Made by a program: the position numbers and the translations under genes. Source: Aquificaceae bacterium (GTDB lineage Bacteria; Aquificota; Aquificia; Aquificales; Aquificaceae). From it: a DNA stretch of 15,553 nucleotides. The stretch lies in NCBI GenBank assembly GCA_015492115.1, contig WGFS01000095.1, forward strand, positions 1-15,553, given 5' to 3'. The notes beneath the pieces were generated by a model. It was not told the origin of the DNA, ran no database searches, and saw nothing but the letters and a program-made list of their open reading frames with translations. Of the stretch, positions 6,879 through 13,764 are shown one piece after another (position 1 is the stretch's first letter; each line of letters begins with the position of its first letter).

Positions 6879-8249
6879 TCAGATAGTCCTTGAGAACTGA
6901 AGCTCCTTCCTGTTTCTCAGATGGGCGTCAAACACCATGGCGACGTTCCTTATCAAAAGTCTCCCCACGGGGAGTATCTCTATCCTCCTGTCCTTGACCC
7001 TTATGAGCCCATCCTCTTCAAGCTCCTTTAGCTCTTCAAGCTCCCTCTCAAAGTACTCCTCAAAGCTTATTCCGAACATCTCCTCCACCTTGTGGAAGCT
7101 AACACCGAGGTTGCACATTATGTCCATGATCACCTCTCTTCTCACGAAGTCGTCCTCGGTGAGGATATACCCTCTGTAGGTGGGAAGCCTACCCTCGTCT
7201 ATGGCGACGTTGTACTCTCTCAGGGTCTTGTGGTTCTGGAAGTAAGAGTCGTACAGCATCCCTATGGAGGTTGCCCCAAAGCCTATGAGTTCAACCCCTT
7301 TCCTTGTCGTGTACCCCTGGAAGTTTCTCCAGAGCTTACCCTCCCTCTGGGCGGTAGCGAGCTCATCTTCGGGCTTGGCGAAGTGATCCATCCCTATGTA
7401 AACGTAACCAGCGTCCTGGAACTTCTCTATAACCATCTCAAGGATTGAAAGCTTCTCCTCCGCTGAGGGTAGGGTCTGCGGGTCTATATACTTCTGTATT
7501 GGTTTTACCCATGGGACGTAAGCGAAGCTGTAAACCGCAAGCCTGTCCGGGTTCAGTTCTATGACCTTCTCAACCGTTCTCTCAAAGCTCTCCCTCGTCT
7601 GATATGGGAGCCCGTATATGAGATCAAGGTTTACACTCTCAAATCCAAGATCCCTGAGCCTCTTCATGGTTCTTTCCATGAGTTCGTAAGGCTGAACCCT
7701 GTTTATAGCCCTCTGTACCTTCTCATCAAGATCCTGGAGACCCATGCTCACCCTGTTGAAACCCACTTCCCTTATGGTCTGTAGCTGTTCATCGGTCGCG
7801 TATCTGGGGTCTATCTCTATACTCACCTCGGCGTCCTCGGAGAGATCAAACCTCTTTCTTATCTCTTCCATGAACTCCCTTATCTCGTCCGGCTCCAGAT
7901 AGTTGGGTGTTCCTCCTCCCCAGTGGAGCTGTTCTACTTTCCTCTCCCTGTCCAGGAGGGCTGAGACCATGTCCATCTCTCTGTAAACCCTGTCCAGGTA
8001 AGGTCTCTCTATGCCCTTCCTGTGGGAGATGATTATGTTGCACCCGCAGTAGTAACATCCGCTCTCGCAGAAAGGTATGTGGAAGTAGAGGGAGAGGGGT
8101 GTCTTTCTGGAGTTGCTCTCCGCAAGCCTCTCTTTATACTCTTTCTCTCCCACCTCTTCCGTGAACTCGGTCGCAGGGGGATAGCTGGTGTATCTCGGAC
8201 CCGGTCTATCATACTTTTTTATAAGCTCTCTATCAAACAGTGTTCTCAT
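6879..8249 (-). CDS. hemN: Oxygen-independent coproporphyrinogen III dehydrogenase
   Basis: A radical-SAM enzyme that decarboxylates coproporphyrinogen III to protoporphyrinogen IX, a late step in haem synthesis that works without oxygen. From the ATG at 8249 it has 456 residues, almost exactly the E. coli HemN length. The N-terminal signature YDRPGPRYTSYPPA is followed by the cluster motif CESGCYYCGC with cysteines at 61, 65, 68 and 70, matching E. coli numbering within one residue, and by LHWGGGTPNYL, IEIDPR and GLQDL. The C-terminal HemN domain (about 360-445) is complete. A GTG at 8291 would add 14 residues and overlap the upstream protease gene, but the homologous numbering favours the ATG. 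No Shine-Dalgarno precedes the ATG; TATATT lies 10 nt upstream (8265-8260). It fits an anaerobic or microaerophilic lifestyle. Confidence 0.95.
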   Translation of the reverse strand: MRTLFDRELIKKYDRPGPRYTSYPPATEFTEEVGEKEYKERLAESNSRKTPLSLYFHIPFCESGCYYCGCNIIISHRKGIERPYLDRVYREMDMVSALLDRERKVEQLHWGGGTPNYLEPDEIREFMEEIRKRFDLSEDAEVSIEIDPRYATDEQLQTIREVGFNRVSMGLQDLDEKVQRAINRVQPYELMERTMKRLRDLGFESVNLDLIYGLPYQTRESFERTVEKVIELNPDRLAVYSFAYVPWVKPIQKYIDPQTLPSAEEKLSILEMVIEKFQDAGYVYIGMDHFAKPEDELATAQREGKLWRNFQGYTTRKGVELIGFGATSIGMLYDSYFQNHKTLREYNVAIDEGRLPTYRGYILTEDDFVRREVIMDIMCNLGVSFHKVEEMFGISFEEYFERELEELKELEEDGLIRVKDRRIEILPVGRLLIRNVAMVFDAHLRNRKELQFSRTI

Positions 8250-8280
8250 GGTTCTAATAAATATAGTCCTATTCTGAGGT

Positions 8281-8934
8281 TCACGCTCCACCCAGTATCA
8301 GGTGGTACAGGAATACGAGAGGTGGGTATATGATCCTTCCCAGGACCCCTGTAAATAGAAGAATCGTTATAACAAAGAAGCCGTATATCTCGTACTTGTA
8401 GAACATCTCCCAGTACTTGAAGGATAGAAAGCTCATGAGAGCCTTACTCCCGTCTAAAGGCGGTATGGGTATTATGTTGAACAGTGCCAGTATTAGGTTT
8501 ATGAGCACGGACTTGGCTGAGAATATGAGCAGAGGGTAGATTATTGACTTCGTGACAAAGGGGTCAACGCTCTCGGACACGGCGTAGAGAAGTCTGTAAG
8601 CCAAGCCAAAGCCAACCGCAAGGCTCAGGTTCATCACAACACCCGCTATGGAGGTGAAGAAGGTTCCTGTTCTCAGGTCTCTGAAGTTGAGTGGGTTTAT
8701 GGGGACGGGCTTTGCCCAGCCGAATATTATCGGGGAGTTCAGCACTATGAACATAGCGGGAAGTATTATGGTTCCCACCGGGTCTATGTGGGGGATCGGG
8801 TTTAAGGTGAGTCTCCCCGCCAGCTTGGCTGTGGGGTCTCCCATCCTGTAAGCTACCCATCCGTGGGCTACCTCGTGGAGTATGACAGCTATCATTAGGG
8901 CGGGAATTGAGAGGACCGCTTCGCTCAGGCTCAT
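8281..8934 (-). CDS. Site-2 protease family (M50B) integral membrane metalloprotease
   Basis: The 217-residue protein is almost entirely hydrophobic, with about five or six membrane spans. The zinc-binding motif HEVAH lies at 20-24 and the third ligand Asp161 in NIIPIPPLDG (153-162), both typical of site-2 proteases. The segment NPIPHIDPVGTIILP (45-59) is also family-specific. It is the short form without PDZ or CBS domains, found widely in bacteria and mostly of unknown substrate. The family cleaves transmembrane segments, for example of anti-sigma factors. It is the first gene of the minus-strand run, 27 bp from the divergent rimP. There is no Shine-Dalgarno. TATAAT on the minus strand (8950-8945) lies 10 nt before the ATG, so its mRNA may be nearly leaderless. 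No candidate substrate is encoded next to it. Confidence 0.88.
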   Translation of the reverse strand: MSLSEAVLSIPALMIAVILHEVAHGWVAYRMGDPTAKLAGRLTLNPIPHIDPVGTIILPAMFIVLNSPIIFGWAKPVPINPLNFRDLRTGTFFTSIAGVVMNLSLAVGFGLAYRLLYAVSESVDPFVTKSIIYPLLIFSAKSVLINLILALFNIIPIPPLDGSKALMSFLSFKYWEMFYKYEIYGFFVITILLFTGVLGRIIYPPLVFLYHLILGGA

Positions 8935-8961
8935 ACCAGTGAGAATTATAAAATAATACCT
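8935..8961. promoter_or_regulatory. 27-bp divergent promoter between the M50 protease gene and rimP
   Basis: The whole space between the two ATGs is 27 bp and AT-rich. Toward the protease, TATAAT (minus strand, 8950-8945) sits 10 nt from the ATG. Toward rimP, TAAAAT (8949-8954) sits 7 nt from the ATG. The two boxes overlap, so polymerase could serve only one direction at a time. No Shine-Dalgarno exists on either side and no clear -35 is visible within the coding regions. Confidence 0.45.
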
Positions 8962-9435
8962 ATGAACGTTGACAGTGCAGAAGTTTCCAGAAAGGTCAAG
9001 GAGCTTGTAGGACCTATAGTTGAGTCAATGGGCTACAGGCTCTTTGATGTGGAGTTCAAACCCGAGAGGGGGTGGGTGCTTCGTGTGATCATAGACAAGC
9101 AGGGAGGGGTTACCATAAAGGACTGCGAGGAGGTCAGCAAGAGGATAAGCGGGCTCCTTGATGTTGAGGACATAATCCCTTTCTCCTACATGCTGGAGAT
9201 ATCCTCTCCTGGACTCACGAGGGAACTTGAGAAACCGGAACACTACGAGTTTTTCAAGGGAAGGCTCGTCAGACTCGTTTTAAGGGAGCCGGTTGGCGGG
9301 AAGAGGGAGGTGACGGGATACGTTGAGGATGTCAGGGAGGGTATAATATCCCTCCGGGATAGAGAAGAGGGAGAGGTGTTGCACATACCCTTCTCTGCGA
9401 TCGCCAGGGGAAGATTGGAGCCGGAGAGATGGTGA
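8962..9435 (+). CDS. rimP: Ribosome maturation factor RimP
   Basis: The 157-residue protein assists assembly of the 30S ribosomal subunit in the cytoplasm. It shows the family hallmark YMLEISSPGLTREL (76-89), the preceding DCEEVSKRISGLLD, and the C-terminal SH3-like segment with VTGYVEDVREGIISL and a final HIPFSAIARGRLEP. Length is normal for RimP. It heads the plus-strand operon and overlaps nusA by 7 bp, the conserved rimP-nusA order found across bacteria. The ATG lacks a Shine-Dalgarno and follows a -10-like box by 7 nt, suggesting a leaderless transcript. Confidence 0.95.
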   Translation: MNVDSAEVSRKVKELVGPIVESMGYRLFDVEFKPERGWVLRVIIDKQGGVTIKDCEEVSKRISGLLDVEDIIPFSYMLEISSPGLTRELEKPEHYEFFKGRLVRLVLREPVGGKREVTGYVEDVREGIISLRDREEGEVLHIPFSAIARGRLEPERW

Positions 9436-10430
9436 AAAATATAAAGAGACTGATAGAGCAGGTAGCTAAGGAAAAAGACCTCCCCGAGAGGGTAGTTGAG
9501 TACGCCCTCAAGAATGCGATAGCCATAGCGATAAAGAAGGACAAGAGGATAAGGGAGAATCTGGATATAGAGTTTACCGACGAGGGGATAAAGGTTTACA
9601 TAGTGAGGAGGAGGGGAAAGGAGAAGGAACGGCTACCCCTTGACATAAGCACGGAGGACGTGAACAGGATAGCTGCCTACGCTGCAAAGGAGGAGTTCTT
9701 AAACGAGCTTGAGAGGGCGGAGAGGGAGAGGGGATTCCTTGAATACAAGGAGCTTGAAGGCGAGGTGGTGACCGGTATAGTCCGGAAGATATACGACAAC
9801 GGAGATATACTCGTTGACCTTGGAAAGGTTGAGGCTGTCTTGCCCAGGAGGGAGCAGATACCCGGCGAGAGCTACCGTGTGGGGGATAAGGTAAAGGCTC
9901 TCCTCTTGGAGGTGAAGAAGATACACGGAGAACCACGTCTCATCCTCTCAAGAACCCACCCCCTATTCCTGAAGAGACTCCTTGAAACGGAGATACCGGA
10001 GGTTGCGGAGAAGGAGATAGAGATAAAGGCGGTCGCCAGAATACCCGGGGAGAGGGCAAAGGTTGCGGTTTACGCCAAGGATATGAAGATGGACCCTGTG
10101 GGTATAGTTGTCGGGCTGAGGGGTTCAAGGATACAGCCCATATCAGAGGAGCTCCACGGAGAGAAGATAGACGTTGTTCGGTGGACGGAGGACGAGGAGG
10201 AGTTCATAAGGAGGGCTCTCTCACCTGCCCAGCCAACAGCGATAAGGCTCATACCCGAAGAGGAGAGGGCTGAGGTCGCTGTCCCCCAGGATCAGCTCTC
10301 ACTCGCCATAGGCAAGAGGGGAACCAACGTAAAACTTGCCCACAGGCTCACAGGGTGGCATATTGATGTGATGTCGGAGGAGGACTTTGAGAAGCTCACA
10401 GAGCTTAGAGAATCAGAATCAGGCGAGTAA
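9429..10430 (+). CDS. nusA: Transcription elongation/antitermination factor NusA
   Basis: NusA binds RNA polymerase and nascent RNA, modulating pausing, termination and rRNA antitermination. The 333 residues comprise the N-terminal polymerase-binding domain (1-100), an S1 domain (about 105-175, starting ELEGEVVTGIVRKIYDNG), KH1 (about 180-270, GLRGSRI at 229-235) and KH2 (about 275-320, AIGKRGTNVKLAHRL). The acidic C-terminal repeats of E. coli NusA are absent, as is usual outside Proteobacteria. The ATG overlaps the end of rimP; GGAG at 9417-9420 gives a Shine-Dalgarno 8 nt upstream. The rRNA methyltransferase gene begins inside its 3' end. The customary ylxR and infB neighbours are missing. 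Confidence 0.96.
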   Translation: MVKNIKRLIEQVAKEKDLPERVVEYALKNAIAIAIKKDKRIRENLDIEFTDEGIKVYIVRRRGKEKERLPLDISTEDVNRIAAYAAKEEFLNELERAERERGFLEYKELEGEVVTGIVRKIYDNGDILVDLGKVEAVLPRREQIPGESYRVGDKVKALLLEVKKIHGEPRLILSRTHPLFLKRLLETEIPEVAEKEIEIKAVARIPGERAKVAVYAKDMKMDPVGIVVGLRGSRIQPISEELHGEKIDVVRWTEDEEEFIRRALSPAQPTAIRLIPEEERAEVAVPQDQLSLAIGKRGTNVKLAHRLTGWHIDVMSEEDFEKLTELRESESGE

Positions 10431-11700
10431 AGAGGACAACCTGAGGCTCAGCATAGAGAAGCTCGTTTACGGCGGTTACGGTTTGGCACGCCACAGGGAC
10501 AAGGTTGTCCTCGTAAGGTTCTCCGCTCCGCGCGAGCTCGTTGATGCGGAGATATTGCAGGACAAGAAGGACTACGCTGAGGCAGTTGTAAGGAACGTTG
10601 TCCTTCCTTCAAGTTCAAGAAGGGAAGCCCCCTGTCCCTACTTTGGGATCTGCGGTGGCTGTCAGCTCCAGCACATAGACTACAACGCCCAGGTGGAGAG
10701 CAAGGAGTCCGTTCTTCTGGAAACTCTCAGGAAGATAGGCGGGATAGAAAACGCACCCCTTGAGGAGAGCATACAGTCGGGGCAGGAGTTCGGCTACAGG
10801 GTGAGGGTTCAATTTAAGGTAAAGAACGGCAGGCTCGGTTTCTTCAGATGGGACGAACACGAGGTCGTTGACATAGACCACTGTCCCGTCGCCCACCCGA
10901 GGATAAACGAGCTCATAGGACCTCTGAGGGAGTGTGCTCAGCATATAAGAGAGCTACAGGAGATCCATGTAACCTACTCACCTACCGAAGATAAGTTCCT
11001 GGTCAAGTTCGTTACCCCCACAGAGGTGGACAGGGACTTCCTCAATAATTTGAAGGAGGATTGCCTTCCTGCCGATGTGGTGGGCGTTGGCGACTACTCA
11101 AGGCTCAGAACCATACTCAACAGAAGGTTCTGGATAGGGAAGGAGTACCTTTTCATGAACACCGGGAGGTGGAAGTACAGGGTGAGCGCGGACTCCTTCT
11201 TTCAGGTTAACTGGACTCTATGGGATCGCTTCATAACCGCTGTGAGCGATGTGGAACCCTTCAGGAAGGGAATAGACCTTTACTGCGGTGTGGGTTTCTT
11301 CACCATACCCCTCTCCGAGAGGGGTAACTTCATAGAGGGTTCTGACAGCAGTCCTTCTGCGGTGAACGATGCGGAGTACAACGCCAAGCTGAACAATAGG
11401 GACAACGTGGTGTTCATGAGGGCTGACGCTTACAGACACCTGAAGAGCAGGGGAGGAGAGGTTCTGGACCTTGTGGTCGTTGATCCACCGCGGAGCGGTC
11501 TTGAAAAGAACGAGCTGGAACTGCTTGTAAAGAACAAACCCGAAAGGATAATCTACGTCTCCTGCAACCCCTCAACCCTTGCGAGGGATCTGAAGTCTCT
11601 TATAAAGAACGGTTATAGGCTTGAGAAGGTCAGGCTCGTTGATATGTTCCCTCAGACCTACCACATAGAGAGCGTAAGCTACCTGAGAGTTCAGGAGTAG
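10387..11700 (+). CDS. rlmD: 23S rRNA (uracil-C5)-methyltransferase, RlmD/RlmCD (TrmA/RumA) family
   Basis: A SAM-dependent enzyme making 5-methyluridine in RNA. The order is a TRAM domain (about 18-72), iron-sulfur cysteines Cys83, Cys89, Cys92 (CPYFGICGGC) and Cys166 (DIDHCPVAHP), ADSFFQVN (278-285), SAM loop DLYCGVG (297-303), DPPRSG (366-371), nucleophile Cys393 in VSCNPSTLARD, and Glu428 in YHIES as general base. The cluster cysteines favour rRNA-type RlmD/RlmCD over TrmA, but the exact target uridine cannot be read. The start is a TTG at 10387 with GGAGG 6 nt upstream, inside nusA (44-bp overlap). The only in-frame alternative near the expected start is a CTG at about 10441 preceded by AGAGGA. 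The 3' end overlaps the convergent V4R-like gene by 10 bp. Confidence 0.9.
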   Translation: MRSSQSLENQNQASKEDNLRLSIEKLVYGGYGLARHRDKVVLVRFSAPRELVDAEILQDKKDYAEAVVRNVVLPSSSRREAPCPYFGICGGCQLQHIDYNAQVESKESVLLETLRKIGGIENAPLEESIQSGQEFGYRVRVQFKVKNGRLGFFRWDEHEVVDIDHCPVAHPRINELIGPLRECAQHIRELQEIHVTYSPTEDKFLVKFVTPTEVDRDFLNNLKEDCLPADVVGVGDYSRLRTILNRRFWIGKEYLFMNTGRWKYRVSADSFFQVNWTLWDRFITAVSDVEPFRKGIDLYCGVGFFTIPLSERGNFIEGSDSSPSAVNDAEYNAKLNNRDNVVFMRADAYRHLKSRGGEVLDLVVVDPPRSGLEKNELELLVKNKPERIIYVSCNPSTLARDLKSLIKNGYRLEKVRLVDMFPQTYHIESVSYLRVQE

Positions 11701-12116
11701 GAGAACACCAGGTTCCCCTTTTCCACTTCCTTTGGAGTCAGAACAACCTTATCATCGGTCATGAACTGTACAAAGCCCTCTATCAAACCCATGAGGAAGT
11801 ACACCACGGGCGACTTCTGGATATCCTCAGCCCTTATGGCATCGCTGAATATGTCGTCCTGCACACGTATGGTTGAGTCTTCCTTCTCCACCTTCTTTGC
11901 AAAGCCGAGCTCCTCAAGCATCATGCACGTCCTTCTAACCGCTTCCTCCCTCTCAAGGACTTCGGGGAGATGCCCTATCAGACTCTCAAGGAGTTTGGGA
12001 CCGCTGTGCCTTCCCGCATCCCTCAGGACCGCGTTTGCCCCCTTGTCCCCTATGAGGTTCCTTACGCCCTCAATTAGCTCAACCATGGCTATGAGGAGAA
12101 TGTCCGGGTCAACCAT
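11691..12116 (-). CDS. Small V4R-like (4-vinyl reductase fold) domain protein, function unknown
   Basis: The 141-residue soluble protein is not clearly known. Its layout resembles the V4R small-molecule-binding domain: an early helix, LIGDKGANAVLRDAGRHSG (21-39) corresponding to the family's ligand-pocket helices, a middle strand region around ELGFAKKVE, and a C-terminal block PVVYFLMGLIEGFVQF then VEKGNLVF like the family's final repeat. The conserved cysteines of many V4R proteins are missing; its only Cys is at residue 64. V4R domains act as sensors or accessory domains, so a ligand-binding role is possible but unproven. GGGGGTGA 5 nt before the ATG is a clear Shine-Dalgarno. It is the second gene after the nucleotidyltransferase-like gene (17-bp gap), and its 3' end overlaps the convergent rRNA methyltransferase gene by 10 bp. 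Confidence 0.55.
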   Translation of the reverse strand: MVDPDILLIAMVELIEGVRNLIGDKGANAVLRDAGRHSGPKLLESLIGHLPEVLEREEAVRRTCMMLEELGFAKKVEKEDSTIRVQDDIFSDAIRAEDIQKSPVVYFLMGLIEGFVQFMTDDKVVLTPKEVEKGNLVFSYS

Positions 12117-12133
12117 CTGCTCACCCCCTTAAG

Positions 12134-12661
12134 CTACGCTTGCTTTAAGTTTAAAATCGGAAGTGCAAGCCTTTCCTTGAGCTGAATAAACTCGGTAGCT
12201 ATGCTGTAAGTGTCCCGGAGGGTATAGAAGGCGTCCAGTATGCTCTTTTCAAAATTGTTCTCAAGGCTCCTTATCACGTAATCAACGTCCCTCATCTTTA
12301 CGAAGGCTACGCCAGACCATTTCTCTTTCACCATACCAACGGTGACGTGAACCCTGTTGAAGAAGTTGAAGAGGGTTTCCTTTGATAGCCTTATGCCTCC
12401 ATCTATCAGGAGCACGTCGTTCCCCCTCAGCTTTCTGAGACCCTTGTAGGCACCGAACACTGAGGTATCTCTCAGGTTGTTTATAAGGCATAGATCGGGG
12501 AACCTCTCAAATATATCTTTGAACTGGGAGCTCACGGAGGCGTATATGCTGTCTATACCGACTATCCTGTTAAGAACAGATACGTTCTTCTCAAGCTCCT
12601 TGTAGAACTTTTCCCTGCCGTTTTCAAGGAGCTCGGAGTAAAGTACAAGGAGAGCTTTCAT
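12134..12661 (-). CDS. Uncharacterised protein resembling a degenerate GT-A type nucleotidyltransferase
   Basis: I do not recognise this 175-residue protein with confidence. Its first 130 residues follow the strand-helix order of sugar-phosphate nucleotidyltransferases: a first strand KALLVLYS, a helix, a second strand SIYASV, then LCLINN, a helix TSVFGAYKGLRKL (66-78), a strand DVLLIDGG (82-89) and a later GVAFVKMRD. In active enzymes the first strand ends in a glycine-rich loop and the DVLLIDG strand is followed by metal-binding Asp. Here the loop is absent and Gly-Gly-Ile replaces the acid, so catalysis is doubtful. The last 45 residues are helical. The start ATG lacks a Shine-Dalgarno but has TAGAAT 6 nt upstream. 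It is divergent from waaA and is followed by the V4R-like gene. Confidence 0.5.
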   Translation of the reverse strand: MKALLVLYSELLENGREKFYKELEKNVSVLNRIVGIDSIYASVSSQFKDIFERFPDLCLINNLRDTSVFGAYKGLRKLRGNDVLLIDGGIRLSKETLFNFFNRVHVTVGMVKEKWSGVAFVKMRDVDYVIRSLENNFEKSILDAFYTLRDTYSIATEFIQLKERLALPILNLKQA

Positions 12662-12663
12662 AC

Positions 12664-12669
12664 TATAAT
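12664..12669 (+). promoter_or_regulatory. Candidate -10 box for waaA
   Basis: TATAAT lies 12 nt before the waaA ATG and overlaps the opposite-strand -10 box of the neighbouring gene pair. The leader would be about 5 nt with no room for a Shine-Dalgarno. No matching -35 is seen at 16-18 nt. Confidence 0.4.
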
Positions 12670-12696
12670 TCTAAAACACCCATGACCTTTTGTCTC
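12668..12696 (-). promoter_or_regulatory. Promoter for the nucleotidyltransferase-like/V4R-like pair (leaderless)
   Basis: On the minus strand GAGACA (12696-12691, four of six matches to TTGACA) is separated by 17 nt from TAGAAT (12673-12668, five of six). The box ends exactly 6 nt before the ATG at 12661, so transcription would begin at or next to the start codon. Most of this promoter lies inside the 5' end of the divergent waaA gene. Confidence 0.5.
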
Positions 12697-13764
12697 AGAA
12701 AAAGACTCCTGATAGAAAAACCAAAAACGGAAGGGCTTTCGTTTCCTCTCTGGGTTCACTGCGCGAGCGTGGGGGAGTTCAACACATTCAAGCCAATACT
12801 CAGAGAGCTTCGCAAGAATTACAGTGTAGTGCTGACATACTTCTCTCCCAGGGCTAAGGACTATCTTGAAGCTCAGGGAGAGCTTTACGACCTCCTCTTC
12901 CCCTTACCCCTTGACATACCTCCCCTTATAAAAAAGTTTGAGAGCTTGATTGAACCTAGGGCTCTCCTGGTTCTGGAGAGGGAGTTCTGGCCCTCTCTTG
13001 TAAAGACTACAAAAACCAAAAAGCTCCTCATTAACTCCTACGCTAAAGGCGGTCTTCTTGAGAGACTCCTGGTACAGGAGTTCTCCCTGATAGTTGCACG
13101 GACCCCGGAGAGCAAAGAGATGTTTGAGAGAGAGGGAGCTAAAAGGGTCGTTGTCTGTGGAAACCTGAAGCTCGTGCAGGAGGGTGAGATAAAACCTTTG
13201 GACCTTCCCATACCCGAAGGCTTCAGGCTCTTTGTCGCAGGGAGCACGAGGGAGGGTGAGGAGGAGTTGCTCGTTGAGGTTTTTGAGAGGGTGCGCAGGA
13301 AAGTTCCCCTTAAACTCGTTATAGCACCGAGACATCTGAGCAGAGTCCCGGAGATAGAGAGGCTCCTTGAAGGGAAGGACATTCCTTACAGGAGACGTAG
13401 CTCAATGGGTGGAGACTGGGATGTCCTTATAGTTGATACCCTCGGAGAGCTTCGCTCCTTTTACTCTCTGGCGGATGTAACCTTCGTGGGAGGCACTTTC
13501 TCCCCCGTTGGTGGTCACAACCTCCTTGAGCCAGCGTACCTTGGTAAGCCCGTCATCTTTGGATCCAGCACCCACAAGGTTAGAGACCTTGAGGAGTTCC
13601 TCCTGAAGAAGGGATACGGCTTCAGGGTTTGTTCTGTAGAAGAACTTTCAGCAGTGCTTGAGAGACTTCTTCTGGAAGGTTTTGAACCAGAGGAAGACCT
13701 GCGGAAGTACGCCGAGAGGGTTAAGGAGTGCTACATGAAGGCTATACTATCCGAGCTTGAGTAA
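12682..13764 (+). CDS. waaA: 3-deoxy-D-manno-octulosonic acid (Kdo) transferase, short form
   Basis: WaaA (KdtA) transfers Kdo from CMP-Kdo to the lipid A precursor at the inner face of the cytoplasmic membrane. The 360-residue protein begins almost directly at the catalytic N-terminal domain: WVHCASVGEFNTF carries the catalytic Glu32, matching Glu31 of the Aquifex enzyme. Further family motifs are VLTYFSPRAKDYL, LEREFWPSL, CGNLK, VGGTFSPVGGHNLLEP and PVIFGSSTHK, which form the nucleotide site of the GT-B fold. E. coli WaaA is about 425 residues with an N-terminal membrane anchor; that anchor is missing here, as in Aquifex. It is divergent from the nucleotidyltransferase-like gene by 20 bp. 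Its 3' end overlaps the convergent ArsC-like gene by 18 bp, and lpxB lies beyond. There is no Shine-Dalgarno before the ATG. Confidence 0.95.
   Translation: MTFCLRKRLLIEKPKTEGLSFPLWVHCASVGEFNTFKPILRELRKNYSVVLTYFSPRAKDYLEAQGELYDLLFPLPLDIPPLIKKFESLIEPRALLVLEREFWPSLVKTTKTKKLLINSYAKGGLLERLLVQEFSLIVARTPESKEMFEREGAKRVVVCGNLKLVQEGEIKPLDLPIPEGFRLFVAGSTREGEEELLVEVFERVRRKVPLKLVIAPRHLSRVPEIERLLEGKDIPYRRRSSMGGDWDVLIVDTLGELRSFYSLADVTFVGGTFSPVGGHNLLEPAYLGKPVIFGSSTHKVRDLEEFLLKKGYGFRVCSVEELSAVLERLLLEGFEPEEDLRKYAERVKECYMKAILSELE

Noticed and set aside
8250..8291. GTG start for HemN giving 14 extra residues
   Set aside because: The cluster cysteines and total length match E. coli HemN only with the ATG at 8249, and the GTG has no Shine-Dalgarno and overlaps the protease gene.
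12129..12156. Hairpin at the end of the nucleotidyltransferase-like gene (CTTAAGC with GCTTTAAG)
   Set aside because: The pairing needs a bulge, is AU-rich and overlaps the Shine-Dalgarno region only partly; it is too weak to call for a thermophile.
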